This document shows positions 9,226 through 18,734 of a stretch of DNA of 64,000 bases, piece after piece. This stretch comes from JAUNBG01 sp964442735 (GTDB taxonomy: Bacteria; Planctomycetota; Planctomycetia; Pirellulales; Thermoguttaceae). Made by a program: the position numbers and the translations under genes. Numbering within the stretch: position 1 is the first letter of the stretch; every line of letters starts with the position of its first letter. The stretch covers positions 1-64,000 of the forward strand of contig CAYUAP010000002.1 of NCBI GenBank assembly GCA_964442735.1. The letters are read 5' to 3'. Under the pieces are notes generated by a model. It was not told the DNA's origin and did not search any database. It saw nothing but the letters and a program-made list of their open reading frames with translations.

Positions 9226-9620
9226 GGGAAAATAAAATTATGTCAAGTGGTAAAATGAAAAAAAGAGAAAATATATGAAAATAATTGTTGGAGGTATAAT
9301 AAAGGAGGAGTATAAAAGGGACGTTCTCCTCTAAAAAAGACGATCTTGTCTGTCTTTGTTATTTAAAGACCTGAAGATTCAAGTTTCAAACCATAGTCAA
9401 TTTCCCCAGGGTGGGGGTATTTTGTCCTTTAGAAAAGGTGATCTGGTTGAGTCCTTCGATAAAGTGAAAACTGGAACCAATCAATATCGATTTAATTCAG
9501 ATAAACAGGGATTCCATCCTCGTTTTTTACTGTAGTATGACAATAGAAGATCGGTTCAGTGGACTAGACCGGTTCCATATATTGTTTACTATCGATTGTA
9601 GAATAAAAGACGCGAATAGG

Positions 9621-9708
9621 CTTTAAAGACGGCATAATATTCTAAAGATATTACAAAATTCTAAAGACAGTGTAATATTCTAAAGATAACGCAATACTCT
9701 AAAGTATT
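9621..9708. repeat. Degenerate tandem array, ~19-bp unit
   Basis: About 4.7 copies of a unit like TCTAAAGACAGTGTAATAT. Copies differ at several positions each, so this array is older than the others. The rest of 9226-9832 contains no gene that I can support. Confidence 0.7.
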
Positions 9709-9832
9709 ACGTTATTGATTATCGTTCTTAATATCGAAACAACTACATGAATCCCCAAGTTAATGGAACTTTACGACCGTTACATCAACCTGGAACAGAC
9801 TTGATTAAAAAACAAATAAATGGAGGTAGAAA

Positions 9833-10957
9833 TCAGCCCATTTTAGGATAGGCCCAATCCTGTTTATAGATATTGTCATCATAATCATTGTCCATCGTAT
9901 TTGTTTGATCAATCATATGATAGGGACAACTCAATCTGACAGGAATTTCTTCGTCTTGAGGATGCAGACCAATGGCATTAGCATGAAGGATCTGACCGAG
10001 ACGATGACCGATTTGATTGATATTCATTAAAGGAACGGCATGTGTATATTGCTGTTTATATTCCTGTGGTACATCGGTCATAACGGTAACATCGATTTCC
10101 TCTTGAGTTTTCCCGAGTCTTTTAATAGCTTCGGCGGCGGCGTTGGCGTATTCCAGATTATAACAGATAAAACCATCGGGATTGTAGATGTGCTCTATCA
10201 ATTCACAAACTTCGTCAACGAGTTCAGGTTCTTCCTTGCTGTGCTGCATGAAGAAGCAGTAGGGCACATCCATACGCATAGCCGTATTAAGGGTTTCTAT
10301 ATCGCGGGATTGAATGTATTTCGGCATGAGGAGAACGATACGATGTTTTCTTTTATTGTGAAGATAATCCAGCAGGAGACGTAAAGGTGATTCGCGAGCG
10401 AAGTCAAGGCTACTGAATTGGGGAACGCCCAAACAACGAGTCCCTAAAAGAACAGAGGGAATACCACTTCGTCCAATTTGTTTTTGAACGTCCGGAGTAG
10501 AATTTACCATGATAATACCATAGGATTCATCAGATTTAGCCGCACGTGTAATAATCTGAAAAATTTCTTCCATTTTTGCTCGTATTGGCAGTATGGAATA
10601 GGTAATATGTGAAAGGGACATTTCTTCCTGTACACCATGAATTAAACCTTCCTGTGCACTATTTAATGAACTTGGTCCAGAATCAAAAATAAAATGAATG
10701 TAACTAATAGTTGGTGATTTTTTTTGTGGATTATCTATAATAGCCCCCTTTTTTTGACTGCGTTTAAGGACATTCTTTCTTGCTAAAAGTTTGAGAGCCC
10801 TGTTGGCACTAGCTCCGGATACTTTTAAAAATTCAGCGGCTTCAATAGTGGTGTAATAGGGATCACCGGAAGCCAATTGTCTGTTTTGTATATCTTCCAT
10901 TAACCGATCGGCTAATTGCCTGGTCCGTTCATCCTTTACCATTTTTTTTTGCATCAT
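9833..10957 (-). CDS. Transcriptional regulator: GntR-type HTH fused to a LacI-like ligand-binding domain
   Basis: A 374-aa protein from the start chosen here, where AAAGGAAAG lies just ahead of a double ATG; the frame is open to 11029 but lacks a site there. Residues ~10-75 form a GntR winged helix (QLADRLMEDIQNRQLASGD, then TTIEAAEFLKVSGASANRALKLL). The rest is a periplasmic-binding-protein fold as in LacI/AraR regulators (SYGIIMVNS, IPSVLLGTRC, PDGFICYNLEYANAA). Such proteins usually sense sugars. No catabolic operon is adjacent, so the target is unknown. A palindrome 218 bp upstream of this start may be its own operator. Confidence 0.85.
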   Translation of the reverse strand: MMQKKMVKDERTRQLADRLMEDIQNRQLASGDPYYTTIEAAEFLKVSGASANRALKLLARKNVLKRSQKKGAIIDNPQKKSPTISYIHFIFDSGPSSLNSAQEGLIHGVQEEMSLSHITYSILPIRAKMEEIFQIITRAAKSDESYGIIMVNSTPDVQKQIGRSGIPSVLLGTRCLGVPQFSSLDFARESPLRLLLDYLHNKRKHRIVLLMPKYIQSRDIETLNTAMRMDVPYCFFMQHSKEEPELVDEVCELIEHIYNPDGFICYNLEYANAAAEAIKRLGKTQEEIDVTVMTDVPQEYKQQYTHAVPLMNINQIGHRLGQILHANAIGLHPQDEEIPVRLSCPYHMIDQTNTMDNDYDDNIYKQDWAYPKMG

Positions 10958-11174
10958 ACTTTCCTTTTGGTCTGCTATCCGTTTATAGTAATTAAATTTT
11001 AATACACTCCAAGTATTACTGATATCCAATTTGTGGATGGATAATATTTATTTTTATTATATAATAAACCATAGTTTTAGATGGAGATATCCGCAAAAAA
11101 TTCCGAAAAACTTCATGTTTGTAAAGTTTTTTAAAAATTTATTATACCTTCCCAAAAAATATGGTATCCAAGGT

Positions 11175-11191
11175 GGGACATTATATGTCCC
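11175..11191. promoter_or_regulatory. Palindrome upstream of the GntR/LacI regulator
   Basis: GGGACAT-TAT-ATGTCCC, a perfect 7-bp inverted repeat in otherwise AT-rich sequence, in the only upstream region of the regulator gene (11030-11429 has no gene). A candidate autoregulatory operator. Nothing else is recognised in this gap. Confidence 0.35.
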
Positions 11192-11429
11192 TACTTTATT
11201 ATTATACATTATAATTTTAAATCGGACAAGTCACCATTTTAAAATAAAATAATTGTAATTCATAGAACTACAATAAATTATATGATATATCATTACGAAA
11301 CGATATAATGTACGATAATAAAAAACAACGAATATCCGCTTAAAAATTGTAAATAACCCGAATTTATATTAAAAGAATGGGAAAAAGGCCTTCCATGAGA
11401 AATTACTTCTTTTCTGTAATTTTGATATT

Positions 11430-12206
11430 TCATTCAAAGAGAAATTTCAGTGTGGTATGTATTTCATTACTAAAATAGTGGATACCAAATCCTAAACTAC
11501 ACATTACAACAATTAAAGTCAGAAGAGTATTAACGTTAAAACTGACCAGCATAATATTTAATTGAGGGACAACACGTCCCATAATTCCCGCTGTTAAAAA
11601 GACGGTCAACGAGGCGAGAATGACCGGCATTGCCAATCGTAATGCCAATATCGTACTGTTTTTTAAAATGTTTATTATGGTCTCCCAACTCCATTGAATG
11701 GTCAAACACAAGCCCGGAGGGAGTTTTTCAAAACTATCCAAATATCCGGTTAAGAGTGATTCCAAACCTCCTGTTGTTATAAAAACGACAATTCCAAGAA
11801 ATAAATAGAATTGTGAAAGAATCGGAATACTTTCTTCTATAGAGGTATCAAATTGGGTGGCCATCGAAAACCCGGACATTCTACTGATAATATCTCCTGC
11901 CATGATCAGACAGGAAAAAAAGATCAGGAGTACAACCGACATAAAGAAACCAAGTAGAAATTCGGCTCCTAAAAGCAGACTTCCAATTAAGATATTGTCC
12001 GGGACTTGAACGGAGCTATTCCCATTGATTGAGAATACAAAATAAGCCAGGACAATTACTCCAAAATAACGAACTTGATGGGGAAGTAAACGACCGCCGA
12101 GGAATGGAAGAAGTATAACAAAGCCAACCGTTCTACTAAAAATCAACAGAAAAAGGAAGACTTGTGCCAATAACCAAAGGGGAGGTTCAATTGCTATTAT
12201 TGGCAT
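11430..12206 (-). CDS. fliR: FliR/YscT-family export apparatus membrane protein, isolated
   Basis: A 258-aa protein with about six membrane segments. FliR, with FliP and FliQ, forms the entry gate of the flagellar type III export channel. Typical landmarks are FSRTVGFVILLPFLGG near the N-terminus, the GFSMATQFD loop region, and GGLESLLTGYLDSFEKLPPG. Length is normal (about 260). Its start lies 20 nt inside the 3' end of the HtrA-like gene, so the two are probably co-translated. No other flagellar or type III gene is in the window, which is unusual because fliPQR-flhBA are normally clustered. Confidence 0.85.
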   Translation of the reverse strand: MPIIAIEPPLWLLAQVFLFLLIFSRTVGFVILLPFLGGRLLPHQVRYFGVIVLAYFVFSINGNSSVQVPDNILIGSLLLGAEFLLGFFMSVVLLIFFSCLIMAGDIISRMSGFSMATQFDTSIEESIPILSQFYLFLGIVVFITTGGLESLLTGYLDSFEKLPPGLCLTIQWSWETIINILKNSTILALRLAMPVILASLTVFLTAGIMGRVVPQLNIMLVSFNVNTLLTLIVVMCSLGFGIHYFSNEIHTTLKFLFE

Positions 12207-14034
12207 AAACTGTCCGTTTAACTAAAGAGGGCGTGGCTTTATAGATTGTTTTGTTACGTAAAACATACAATTCAGGCTGGGAACCTGGAGGTGATAAAGC
12301 AATTAGTTGTTTTAAATGACTATTATCTTGAACCGGCTGATTATTATAGGTAATAATTACATCACCGACGACCAGACCAATAGACTGGGCGGGCGATCTC
12401 TCTTTTACTTCAGTAATACGAGCTCCGGTTAGTTGATCCAGTCCATCCGCCTTGTGTTTGGCAATATTGTAGTCGTCATCGAAATTCACACCAAGATAAC
12501 TCTGTGTCCAAGCTCCGGATGAAACGATCTGCTCGACGACAGGCAGAAAATTATTCGTAGGTAATGCGAAGGCAATACCACTGGCTTGACCTGTCTTGGA
12601 GGCAATAGCCGTTACGATTCCAATCACTTCCCCCTTCTGATTGACTAAAGGCCCCCCACTGTTGCCCGGATTAATGGAGGCGTCCGTTTGGAAGAAATTT
12701 TGAATTTGATCGGGTGTTCCTAATGGGATGTTTCGGCGGTTTTTACTACTGATAATTCCTGTGGAGATTGAACCTTCCAGACCAAAAGGACTGCCTATGG
12801 AATAGACACTGTCCATAATTTGTACCTGATCGCTATCTGCCAAAACAGAAATTAAAACGTCATCATCCTTAACATTGGTAAAATCTGTTAAAAACGCATT
12901 TTCGGGCAGATCACTTGATTTGATTTCCAATAAAGCAATATCCGCCTGCGGACAGGGGATTATATTGAAAGGATGAATAATCTTTTTGTTCCTTAACGTT
13001 ATGGAAACATTGTCAATGGAAACGGCAAGACCCGCGACATGACAGTTCGTTATAACAAAAACTCTTTTTTGTATCGAGATCAGAAAACCACTTCCTGTTT
13101 CCTCTGTTGTTCGGTTACTGTTGGATTGGTCTTTATTGGAATAGACCATGGCCTCAATATGGACGACCGAAGCGCGAGCACGAAGAATTGCACAACGTTT
13201 TAGTTCGTTTAATTCTGACTGTTTTTCGTTGTATTCTTTTAATTCCTGGGCTATTTTGTTCGTATCTATTCCTTTTATGTTGGCTGTGGAGGAATCCGCT
13301 TGGACTTTATTATCGAAACTGGTATGAAGAACTCTGGAGGGGTGTGTCTGATCGTTTGTGCTATATTTCTGTAATTTTATAGTATTATCGCTTTGTGAAA
13401 TGGAATCCGGTGTAATATTTAGTTTTTGTGGCGGTTCATTGAAAACACCTGTACCGGCGTTTCCCGAAACAGCTTGCGTTGTCCAATCACTACTTTTAGT
13501 GTTTTCGGATACATTTTGGGCCACCAATACCGAAGAATCTGTATTTACCATTTCTTTATTGGCATTTTGAAAAGGATTATTGTTTTCGACCTGATTATTA
13601 AAACCTGTGTTATGATAATTATTTTCTGTTTTTGGTGGAATATCGCTGTCATTTTTTACCAGAGTACTTTTATCATGAATCTGTAATGGATAATCAGCAT
13701 GGAAGAGATCAGCCAGTAGACATAGAATTCCAGCTCCTGCCAATAAAATACAAACAGGAATGGCTTTTCCTTTTATCATCTGGAGACACACGGTTGCCAG
13801 GTATAACAGAAATTGTGCAAAAAGGGACATAAAAAACATAATACCCAGAATGATAATCCATTCTGGATGGTTGCCTATAATATCCAAAAGCGTTTCTCCA
13901 ATGATATAAACCATAATAACAACCCCATCTATTCTAAACCCAACCAGAGCCTGTAAAAACGTCTTAATACAGATTATTAGTAAAAAACATATAATTAAAA
14001 TGATTGCTGTAATCTGCTTTACCGTTACTATCAT
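12187..14034 (-). CDS. Membrane-anchored HtrA/DegP-like serine protease with PDZ domain
   Basis: A 615-aa protein. The first ~115 residues contain three or four hydrophobic segments, much more than a usual HtrA anchor. Next comes a low-complexity linker rich in Asn, Ser, Thr and Gln (~120-270). The trypsin-like domain spans ~285-500, with catalytic His in TNCHVAG, Asp in QADIALLEI and Ser in NPGNSGGPL. A PDZ domain follows (~505-605, SYLGVNF, IGLVVGDVIITYN). Probably a periplasmic or cell-surface quality-control protease. The start is uncertain: no ribosome-binding site is visible, and an internal ATG at residue 41 is possible. It overlaps fliR by 20 nt. Confidence 0.88.
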   Translation of the reverse strand: MIVTVKQITAIILIICFLLIICIKTFLQALVGFRIDGVVIMVYIIGETLLDIIGNHPEWIIILGIMFFMSLFAQFLLYLATVCLQMIKGKAIPVCILLAGAGILCLLADLFHADYPLQIHDKSTLVKNDSDIPPKTENNYHNTGFNNQVENNNPFQNANKEMVNTDSSVLVAQNVSENTKSSDWTTQAVSGNAGTGVFNEPPQKLNITPDSISQSDNTIKLQKYSTNDQTHPSRVLHTSFDNKVQADSSTANIKGIDTNKIAQELKEYNEKQSELNELKRCAILRARASVVHIEAMVYSNKDQSNSNRTTEETGSGFLISIQKRVFVITNCHVAGLAVSIDNVSITLRNKKIIHPFNIIPCPQADIALLEIKSSDLPENAFLTDFTNVKDDDVLISVLADSDQVQIMDSVYSIGSPFGLEGSISTGIISSKNRRNIPLGTPDQIQNFFQTDASINPGNSGGPLVNQKGEVIGIVTAIASKTGQASGIAFALPTNNFLPVVEQIVSSGAWTQSYLGVNFDDDYNIAKHKADGLDQLTGARITEVKERSPAQSIGLVVGDVIITYNNQPVQDNSHLKQLIALSPPGSQPELYVLRNKTIYKATPSLVKRTVYANNSN

Positions 14035-14324
14035 AACGAATATTTAATTTTTATGCAAGTTAGAAATAGCCTTTTTTTTTACTTTTTTGAAAATTTTCCT
14101 AAAGTTTACAGAAAAATCGGTCGAGGGGTGTTTCGGTCATTTTTTAGTGTAAAAAATTTTTTAAATCTTTTTTATCTTATATTTACTTTATTTCCTTTTT
14201 TTAACATTACGACCTATCATAACTTTAAAAAGAGGAGTAAAGAGTTGTAATTGTTGTGAAAAAGGTAATGAAAAATAAATATTAACAACGATAGATTTAG
14301 ATTAAAAAGAAAGAGAGAAAAAAG

Positions 14325-14906
14325 ATGCCCTTGATAAAAGGAACACAAACAGAAAAGAATGTAATGATATCATTTTCGTATGAATCAAATGCACGTAATC
14401 GATATACATTTTATTCGAAACATGCGGAGAAACAGGGATTCATGGAAGTATCAAAAGTTTTTGCCTTAACGGCAGATCAGGAACGAATGCACGGTGAAAA
14501 GTTTTATGAACTTTTGGAAGGAGGTATTCTGGAAGTCACAGGAGATAAATTTGTGGCGGGAACAGCAGGTGGTACAACCGATAATTTAGGTTATGCGGCC
14601 TTGCAGGAGGAAATGGAATTTACCGAGATCTATCCACGATATGCGCAAATAGCACGTGAAGAGAATTTTCCCGCCATTGCCGAGCTTTATGAAAATATTA
14701 TGATAGCAGAACGTGCCCATAAAAAGCGTTTTGACTATTATTTAAAATACTTCAAGGAACGAAGTGTTTTTGAATGTGAAGAACCGGTTGTCTGGCAATG
14801 TCAGGTTTGTGGTTATACCTACACTGGTCGTATGGCCCCTGATATTTGCCCACTTTGCCTTCATCCACAGGGCCATTTCCAAGTGGTTAATCCTAATATT
14901 GACTAG
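14325..14906 (+). CDS. Rubrerythrin
   Basis: A 193-aa non-haem iron peroxidase that reduces hydrogen peroxide in anaerobes. The four-helix ferritin-like domain carries the carboxylate ligands in FSYESNARNRY, ADQERMHGEKF, QEEMEFTEIYP and MIAERAHKKRF. A C-terminal rubredoxin module has the two knuckles CQVCGYTY and CPLC. Length and domain order are canonical. RBS AGAGAGAAAAAAG. Transcribed alone; a regulatory site of the PerR kind was not found. Confidence 0.96.
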   Translation: MPLIKGTQTEKNVMISFSYESNARNRYTFYSKHAEKQGFMEVSKVFALTADQERMHGEKFYELLEGGILEVTGDKFVAGTAGGTTDNLGYAALQEEMEFTEIYPRYAQIAREENFPAIAELYENIMIAERAHKKRFDYYLKYFKERSVFECEEPVVWQCQVCGYTYTGRMAPDICPLCLHPQGHFQVVNPNID

Positions 14907-14940
14907 TGGTAGACAACACTTTCATTTAGGAGTTCATTCA

Positions 14941-15010
14941 GGGGAATAAATCAGACGAGACGCCTGTTTTCCCGGCAGTGCGGACGAGACGTCCGCGTTT
15001 CAGTCAACTC
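14941..15010 (+). mobile_element. Decayed internal part of the 120-bp element
   Basis: GACGAGACGCCTGTTTT and GCGGACGAGACGTCCGC match the two-hairpin core of the full copies, at similar spacing. The terminal repeats and half of hairpin 1 are lost. Surrounding sequence (14907-15291) has no gene. Confidence 0.55.
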
Positions 15011-15291
15011 CGTTTTTTAAGTGTTCGCAACCACTAGTGGTCAATAGTACTTTAAGGTGGAAGCAGACCGGAGTCTTTAACAGAGAGGCCCGGAACACGG
15101 GCGGACTCGTATGCAACTCCACAAGACAAACGTTTTTGCCTGTTTATTTCCATGAAGAACAGATAAATTTAGAGTTACCACCCACTGGTAACGTTTAAAG
15201 TTATAAATCAGTGTATTCCTGGAGGATCGTTTGCCTATACGGGCGATCTTCCTCCAGGTCTGGATATATATTCCAGTATATATATTAATGA

Positions 15292-16398
15292 CTATTTTAC
15301 CTTGATTAATTCATAACTATCATTCCCGAGTCCCATTTTAACCGCATGTTCTATCAGGAGGTGCCAGTTGGTTGTCGGATGAATTGTTTTAAAATAATCG
15401 TGATCCAGAATTTTCATGTTACCCAGAATGCTGTCCGTACAGACGGGCTGTTTATTAACCATTTCGGCACAAGCCAGATCAAGAGCCACAGGATCACCAG
15501 AAGCAAAAATACCGACATTTGGAACGACTGGTCGATCATTGGAATTATGGCAGTCACAGTAGGGAGAAATCTCCATAACAAAACAGACATGGAAATGGGG
15601 ATGGTTTTGAATAACGGCGGCGGTATATTCGACGATTTTTTTATTTAGTACGTCATTAGGACTATTATAGGCGGAATCAATTGCGCCAACAGGACAAACC
15701 CCAATACATCGGGAACAGCCCGCACATTTATTTCGGTCTAAAACGGCTTTTCCATTTGGAAAAGAGATGGCGTCTTGGCCACAATTTTTAGCACATTTTT
15801 TACATCCGATACAGAGATTGGGATTCATAATCGGTTTACCATCGGAGTGCATGTCCATTTTACCGGCTCGCGAACCACACCCCATTCCAATATTCTTGAG
15901 AACACCGCCCACTCCGGTACATTCATGCATTTTAAAATGGGTTAATGAAATAAAGACATCGGCATCCATAATAGTCCGACCTATTTTGGCCGCTTTTATA
16001 TATTCACCATTCACCGGAACGTCAACTTCGTCAGTTCCCTTAAGACCGTCTCCAATAATGACATGACAATTCGTCACAAAGGGGTTGAATCCATTTTCAT
16101 AGGCTGCTTGCAGGTGTTCTATTGCGTTATGACGTGAACCGACGTAGAGTGTATTGCAGTCCGTTAAAAAGGGATATCCTCCCTGCTTTTTTATCTGATC
16201 AACAAGGACCCGGGTATAATTTGGGCGAAGATAGGACATATTTCCCGGCTCCCCAAAATGGATCTTTAAGGCAACGTATTTATTTTTAAGATCCATCTCC
16301 GCTATGCCCGCTTTTAGTATCAAACGCTGTGTTTTGGATAAAAGATTATCGTCCAGCGAAGTTTGGAAATCGGTATAGTAAACTTTTGAATTGGCCAT
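15292..16398 (-). CDS. DUF362 protein with two [4Fe-4S] ferredoxin motifs
   Basis: A 368-aa cytoplasmic iron-sulfur protein. The DUF362 region surrounds two ferredoxin motifs at about residues 195-240: CIGCKKCAKNC (followed by G where P is usual) and CAGCSRCIGVCPVG. Typical phrases such as ALKIHFGEPGN, LKNIGMGCG and GIFASGDPVALDLA are present. The family is common in anaerobes and its reaction is unknown; electron transfer is assumed. It is convergent with rubrerythrin. Start supported by position; the AGAG-like site is weak. Confidence 0.88.
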   Translation of the reverse strand: MANSKVYYTDFQTSLDDNLLSKTQRLILKAGIAEMDLKNKYVALKIHFGEPGNMSYLRPNYTRVLVDQIKKQGGYPFLTDCNTLYVGSRHNAIEHLQAAYENGFNPFVTNCHVIIGDGLKGTDEVDVPVNGEYIKAAKIGRTIMDADVFISLTHFKMHECTGVGGVLKNIGMGCGSRAGKMDMHSDGKPIMNPNLCIGCKKCAKNCGQDAISFPNGKAVLDRNKCAGCSRCIGVCPVGAIDSAYNSPNDVLNKKIVEYTAAVIQNHPHFHVCFVMEISPYCDCHNSNDRPVVPNVGIFASGDPVALDLACAEMVNKQPVCTDSILGNMKILDHDYFKTIHPTTNWHLLIEHAVKMGLGNDSYELIKVK

Positions 16399-16680
16399 TT
16401 TTTTCTCTTTTTGAAAATACTTCTATTATTTATTCCATATCCCGGTTATTTCTATTATAGGGGCCAATTTCTATCTTTCAAGCAGTGAAAACTGTAAAAT
16501 GGACCGTTTTTTTCGACTAAAAGGAAGAGATATTATAGTAAAAACAGTTGTTAAATTACGACAAAAGGAAAAGAAAGAATCAATAAAAAATTTTCTTTTT
16601 GCCATGATTAAATAATTAAATTCAAAAAAAGAAACGGATAATCTTTTTGTTAAACCAATCATGAAAGGAAAAAGAACAAG

Positions 16681-17229
16681 ATGAAAAGAATATTGCTTCC
16701 CTTAATGCTGACTGTATTGTTTTTGGGAACCGTAATTTCGGTTCAAGCCAATGGTCCAGCCACTCCTGATACGACAGCCTCCAATAATTGTATATCTTGC
16801 GAATCAAGCGACTCTTTTGAACCAACGTGTTCCGAATCGTGTGTTCCGAATTGTATGCAGTGTATGCCGGCCTGTTCTCCTTGTGCCTCAATATGTGCCC
16901 CCTGTATGCCGATCTGTGAAAATTCCTGCGTAACATCGTATTCCTGCTGTGCCAAAAGATATCGTTGTTGCAGATCTTCGTGCTGTGGATCTTCGTGCTG
17001 TGGAACGACATACTGTGGAACATCGTGTGATAACAGTTGTTCTCCCTGTAATACCTGTTGCAGTTCTTGTGATTCCTGTTGCGCAAGTGGATTCTGTGGA
17101 AATAGCTGTGGATATTCATGCGCCGGAAAACATTATTATAAAAAATATAATCGCCGTATGGCTCGTTTCTATCGCAGTGGTAACGGATGGTATGGATATG
17201 GTAACGGTTGTTGTGCATCCTGTTATTAG
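16681..17229 (+). CDS. Cysteine-rich exported protein
   Basis: A 182-aa protein with a clear signal peptide (cleavage near VQA-NG) and RBS AAAGGAAAAAG. The mature part has about 35 cysteines, many as CC pairs in repeats such as SSCCGSSCCG and SCDSCCASGFC, and ends in a Tyr/Gly/Arg-rich tail (GNGWYGYGNGCCASCY). Only Cys, Ser, Gly and small residues fill the core. Planctomycetes are known for disulfide-rich proteinaceous walls, so a structural wall or surface role is plausible, but that is inference. Metal binding is an alternative. No named family recognised. Confidence 0.8.
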   Translation: MKRILLPLMLTVLFLGTVISVQANGPATPDTTASNNCISCESSDSFEPTCSESCVPNCMQCMPACSPCASICAPCMPICENSCVTSYSCCAKRYRCCRSSCCGSSCCGTTYCGTSCDNSCSPCNTCCSSCDSCCASGFCGNSCGYSCAGKHYYKKYNRRMARFYRSGNGWYGYGNGCCASCY

Positions 17230-17234
17230 TCGTT

Positions 17235-17283
17235 ATACAACCAGTATACAATCAGTATACAACCAGTATGTAACCAGTATGTA
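17235..17283. repeat. Tandem array, 11-bp unit
   Basis: Four copies of a unit like TACAACCAGTA directly after the cysteine-rich gene. Confidence 0.75.
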
Positions 17284-17456
17284 ATTTGAAACCACGGGTA
17301 ACACAGATTTTCACGGATAGTCTTTTCGTGAACAATGTTTAATGAAATAAAAAATGCTCCTGTATATTCTATAGGATCATTGTTATCAAGTAACTTTGTT
17401 TTCAGTAAAGAACCGTATTTATTTGTGAAAACCGTGGTTCGACATATATCTTGTTT
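17284..17456. repeat. Diverged relative of the dispersed AT-rich repeat
   Basis: Begins AACCACGGGTAACACAGATT followed by TTCACGGATAGTC, and ends TGTGAAAACCGTGGTT, so its two ends are roughly inverted. The phrase matches the reverse of the one in the copies at 1-136 and 4494-4680. The remaining gap to 17853 holds no gene. Confidence 0.4.
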
Positions 17457-17853
17457 ATAGTTTTATCCTGTTTATATTTTAGGTTCAATACAGTTGTACT
17501 CTATTTTAACTAATTTTCCAGATTTATTTTTATTGTGTTTCCGAAAACCTTCTCGGGGAATACAGGGATCTCGCAGATACCCTTTTTTTACAGGATTTGT
17601 TATTTTATGGGGGTAGAAACCATAAAATAGAAAAACATGTCTTTAAAAACCGGTCTTGTGTAAACGTTAAAAACGGACTTTTAAAGATACAAAAAATAGA
17701 ATCCAGAAAAAAAGAGTCTTGTCAAATTCATTATTCGTGCCATAATAATTATCGTTAGGTGATCGTAGTCGTGGTTGAACGATGTTGTTGTCTGTCCTGT
17801 TAATAGAACAGGTGACCGATGATTACTGAAAATATAGAAAATAGAGGATTACA

Positions 17854-18249
17854 ATGATTAAGAAAATTTTGTTTTTCGTTATTGTTATGTCGGCGACCAT
17901 TGTGGCCATTCAAACCAATCTTGCCTGTGCCCAGACTTCAGTATCTGTAGCTGCCCCAGTAAAAGCAACTGTGGTTCCAACTCAAGTAGCGTCTACTCCT
18001 GCCACTCAAGTAGCATCCACTCCTGCCACTCAAGTAGCGTCTACTCCTGCTACTCAAGTTACAGCAACACCCCAAAGATATAACTATTCCGGAATGAATA
18101 GAAATGTCGGTTATTATGGTTCTCGTTATATTAGTGCGAATATGTATCGTCCCAATCGTAATCGAATTGGTTTAGGTTTTGATGGAATTCCTTTGAATGG
18201 AAGTCATCGAGAGGCAATTCAAATGCGTCGTGCCTATCAACATCGTTAA
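17854..18249 (+). CDS. Small exported repeat protein
   Basis: A 131-aa protein with a signal peptide (cleavage near ACAQ) and RBS AGAGGATTACA. After the signal come three copies of the octapeptide TQVASTPA, encoded by a 24-bp tandem repeat at about 17979-18058. A basic, Tyr/Asn/Arg-rich C-terminus follows (RYNYSGMNRNVGYYGSRY). No family recognised. A good terminator follows, so it is probably a single-gene transcript. Confidence 0.7.
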   Translation: MIKKILFFVIVMSATIVAIQTNLACAQTSVSVAAPVKATVVPTQVASTPATQVASTPATQVASTPATQVTATPQRYNYSGMNRNVGYYGSRYISANMYRPNRNRIGLGFDGIPLNGSHREAIQMRRAYQHR

Positions 18250-18327
18250 TAATTAACATCGTTAATAATTAATATTCGCAGTGAAGATTGTCTTCACGGA
18301 TTAATTTGTCTTCACAAGATAAATATG

Positions 18328-18363
18328 CCCGTAATTTCAGAAGATTGGAATTACGGGTTTTTT
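18328..18363 (+). terminator. Intrinsic terminator after the small repeat protein
   Basis: CCCGTAATT pairs perfectly with AATTACGGG around an 18-base region including the loop, followed by TTTTTT. Placed 79 bp after the stop codon. Confidence 0.85.
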
Positions 18364-18600
18364 ATGGTCCAATGACATTTAGAGTCGTTATTTAAGGAGA
18401 ACTGGAGTAGGAAACAGTGTTTCCTTGGGACTTGGAACAAATTATTTTCAAAGTGTACCGAAAATCGTAACGATTCAATGGCGGTTACAATTTCGGTAAA
18501 CGGTGATTACGGTATTGCCTGCATCAATTTGAGTTGAATATAGGACCTTGGTCAAACGGGGTCAGACAAATTTCGACCTTCCATTCATTTTCCTTTTATT

Positions 18601-18720
18601 TATACTCAAGGTCGTTATAAAAGTCTATTTTTCGAAACAGGCGAGACGCCTGTTTTAGCGGAAGTGGACGAGACGTCCGTGTTCCCGGGGAATGCCAAAT
18701 TTATAACGTCGTACAGTATA
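18601..18720 (+). mobile_element. MITE-like element, copy B (120 bp)
   Basis: A full copy running from TATACTCAAGGTCGTTATAA to the AGTATA end, with both hairpins intact (GAAACAGGCG-AGA-CGCCTGTTT and TGGACG-AGA-CGTCCG). It ends 14 bp beyond the larC stop codon, so it may be in the larC 3' untranslated region. Confidence 0.88.
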
Positions 18721-18734
18721 CACGAAACAGATAA

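Noticed and set aside
16622..17251. Minus-strand 209-codon frame rich in His, Asn and Arg opposite the cysteine-rich gene
   Set aside because: It is the complement of Cys codons. The plus-strand frame has a signal peptide and ribosome-binding site.
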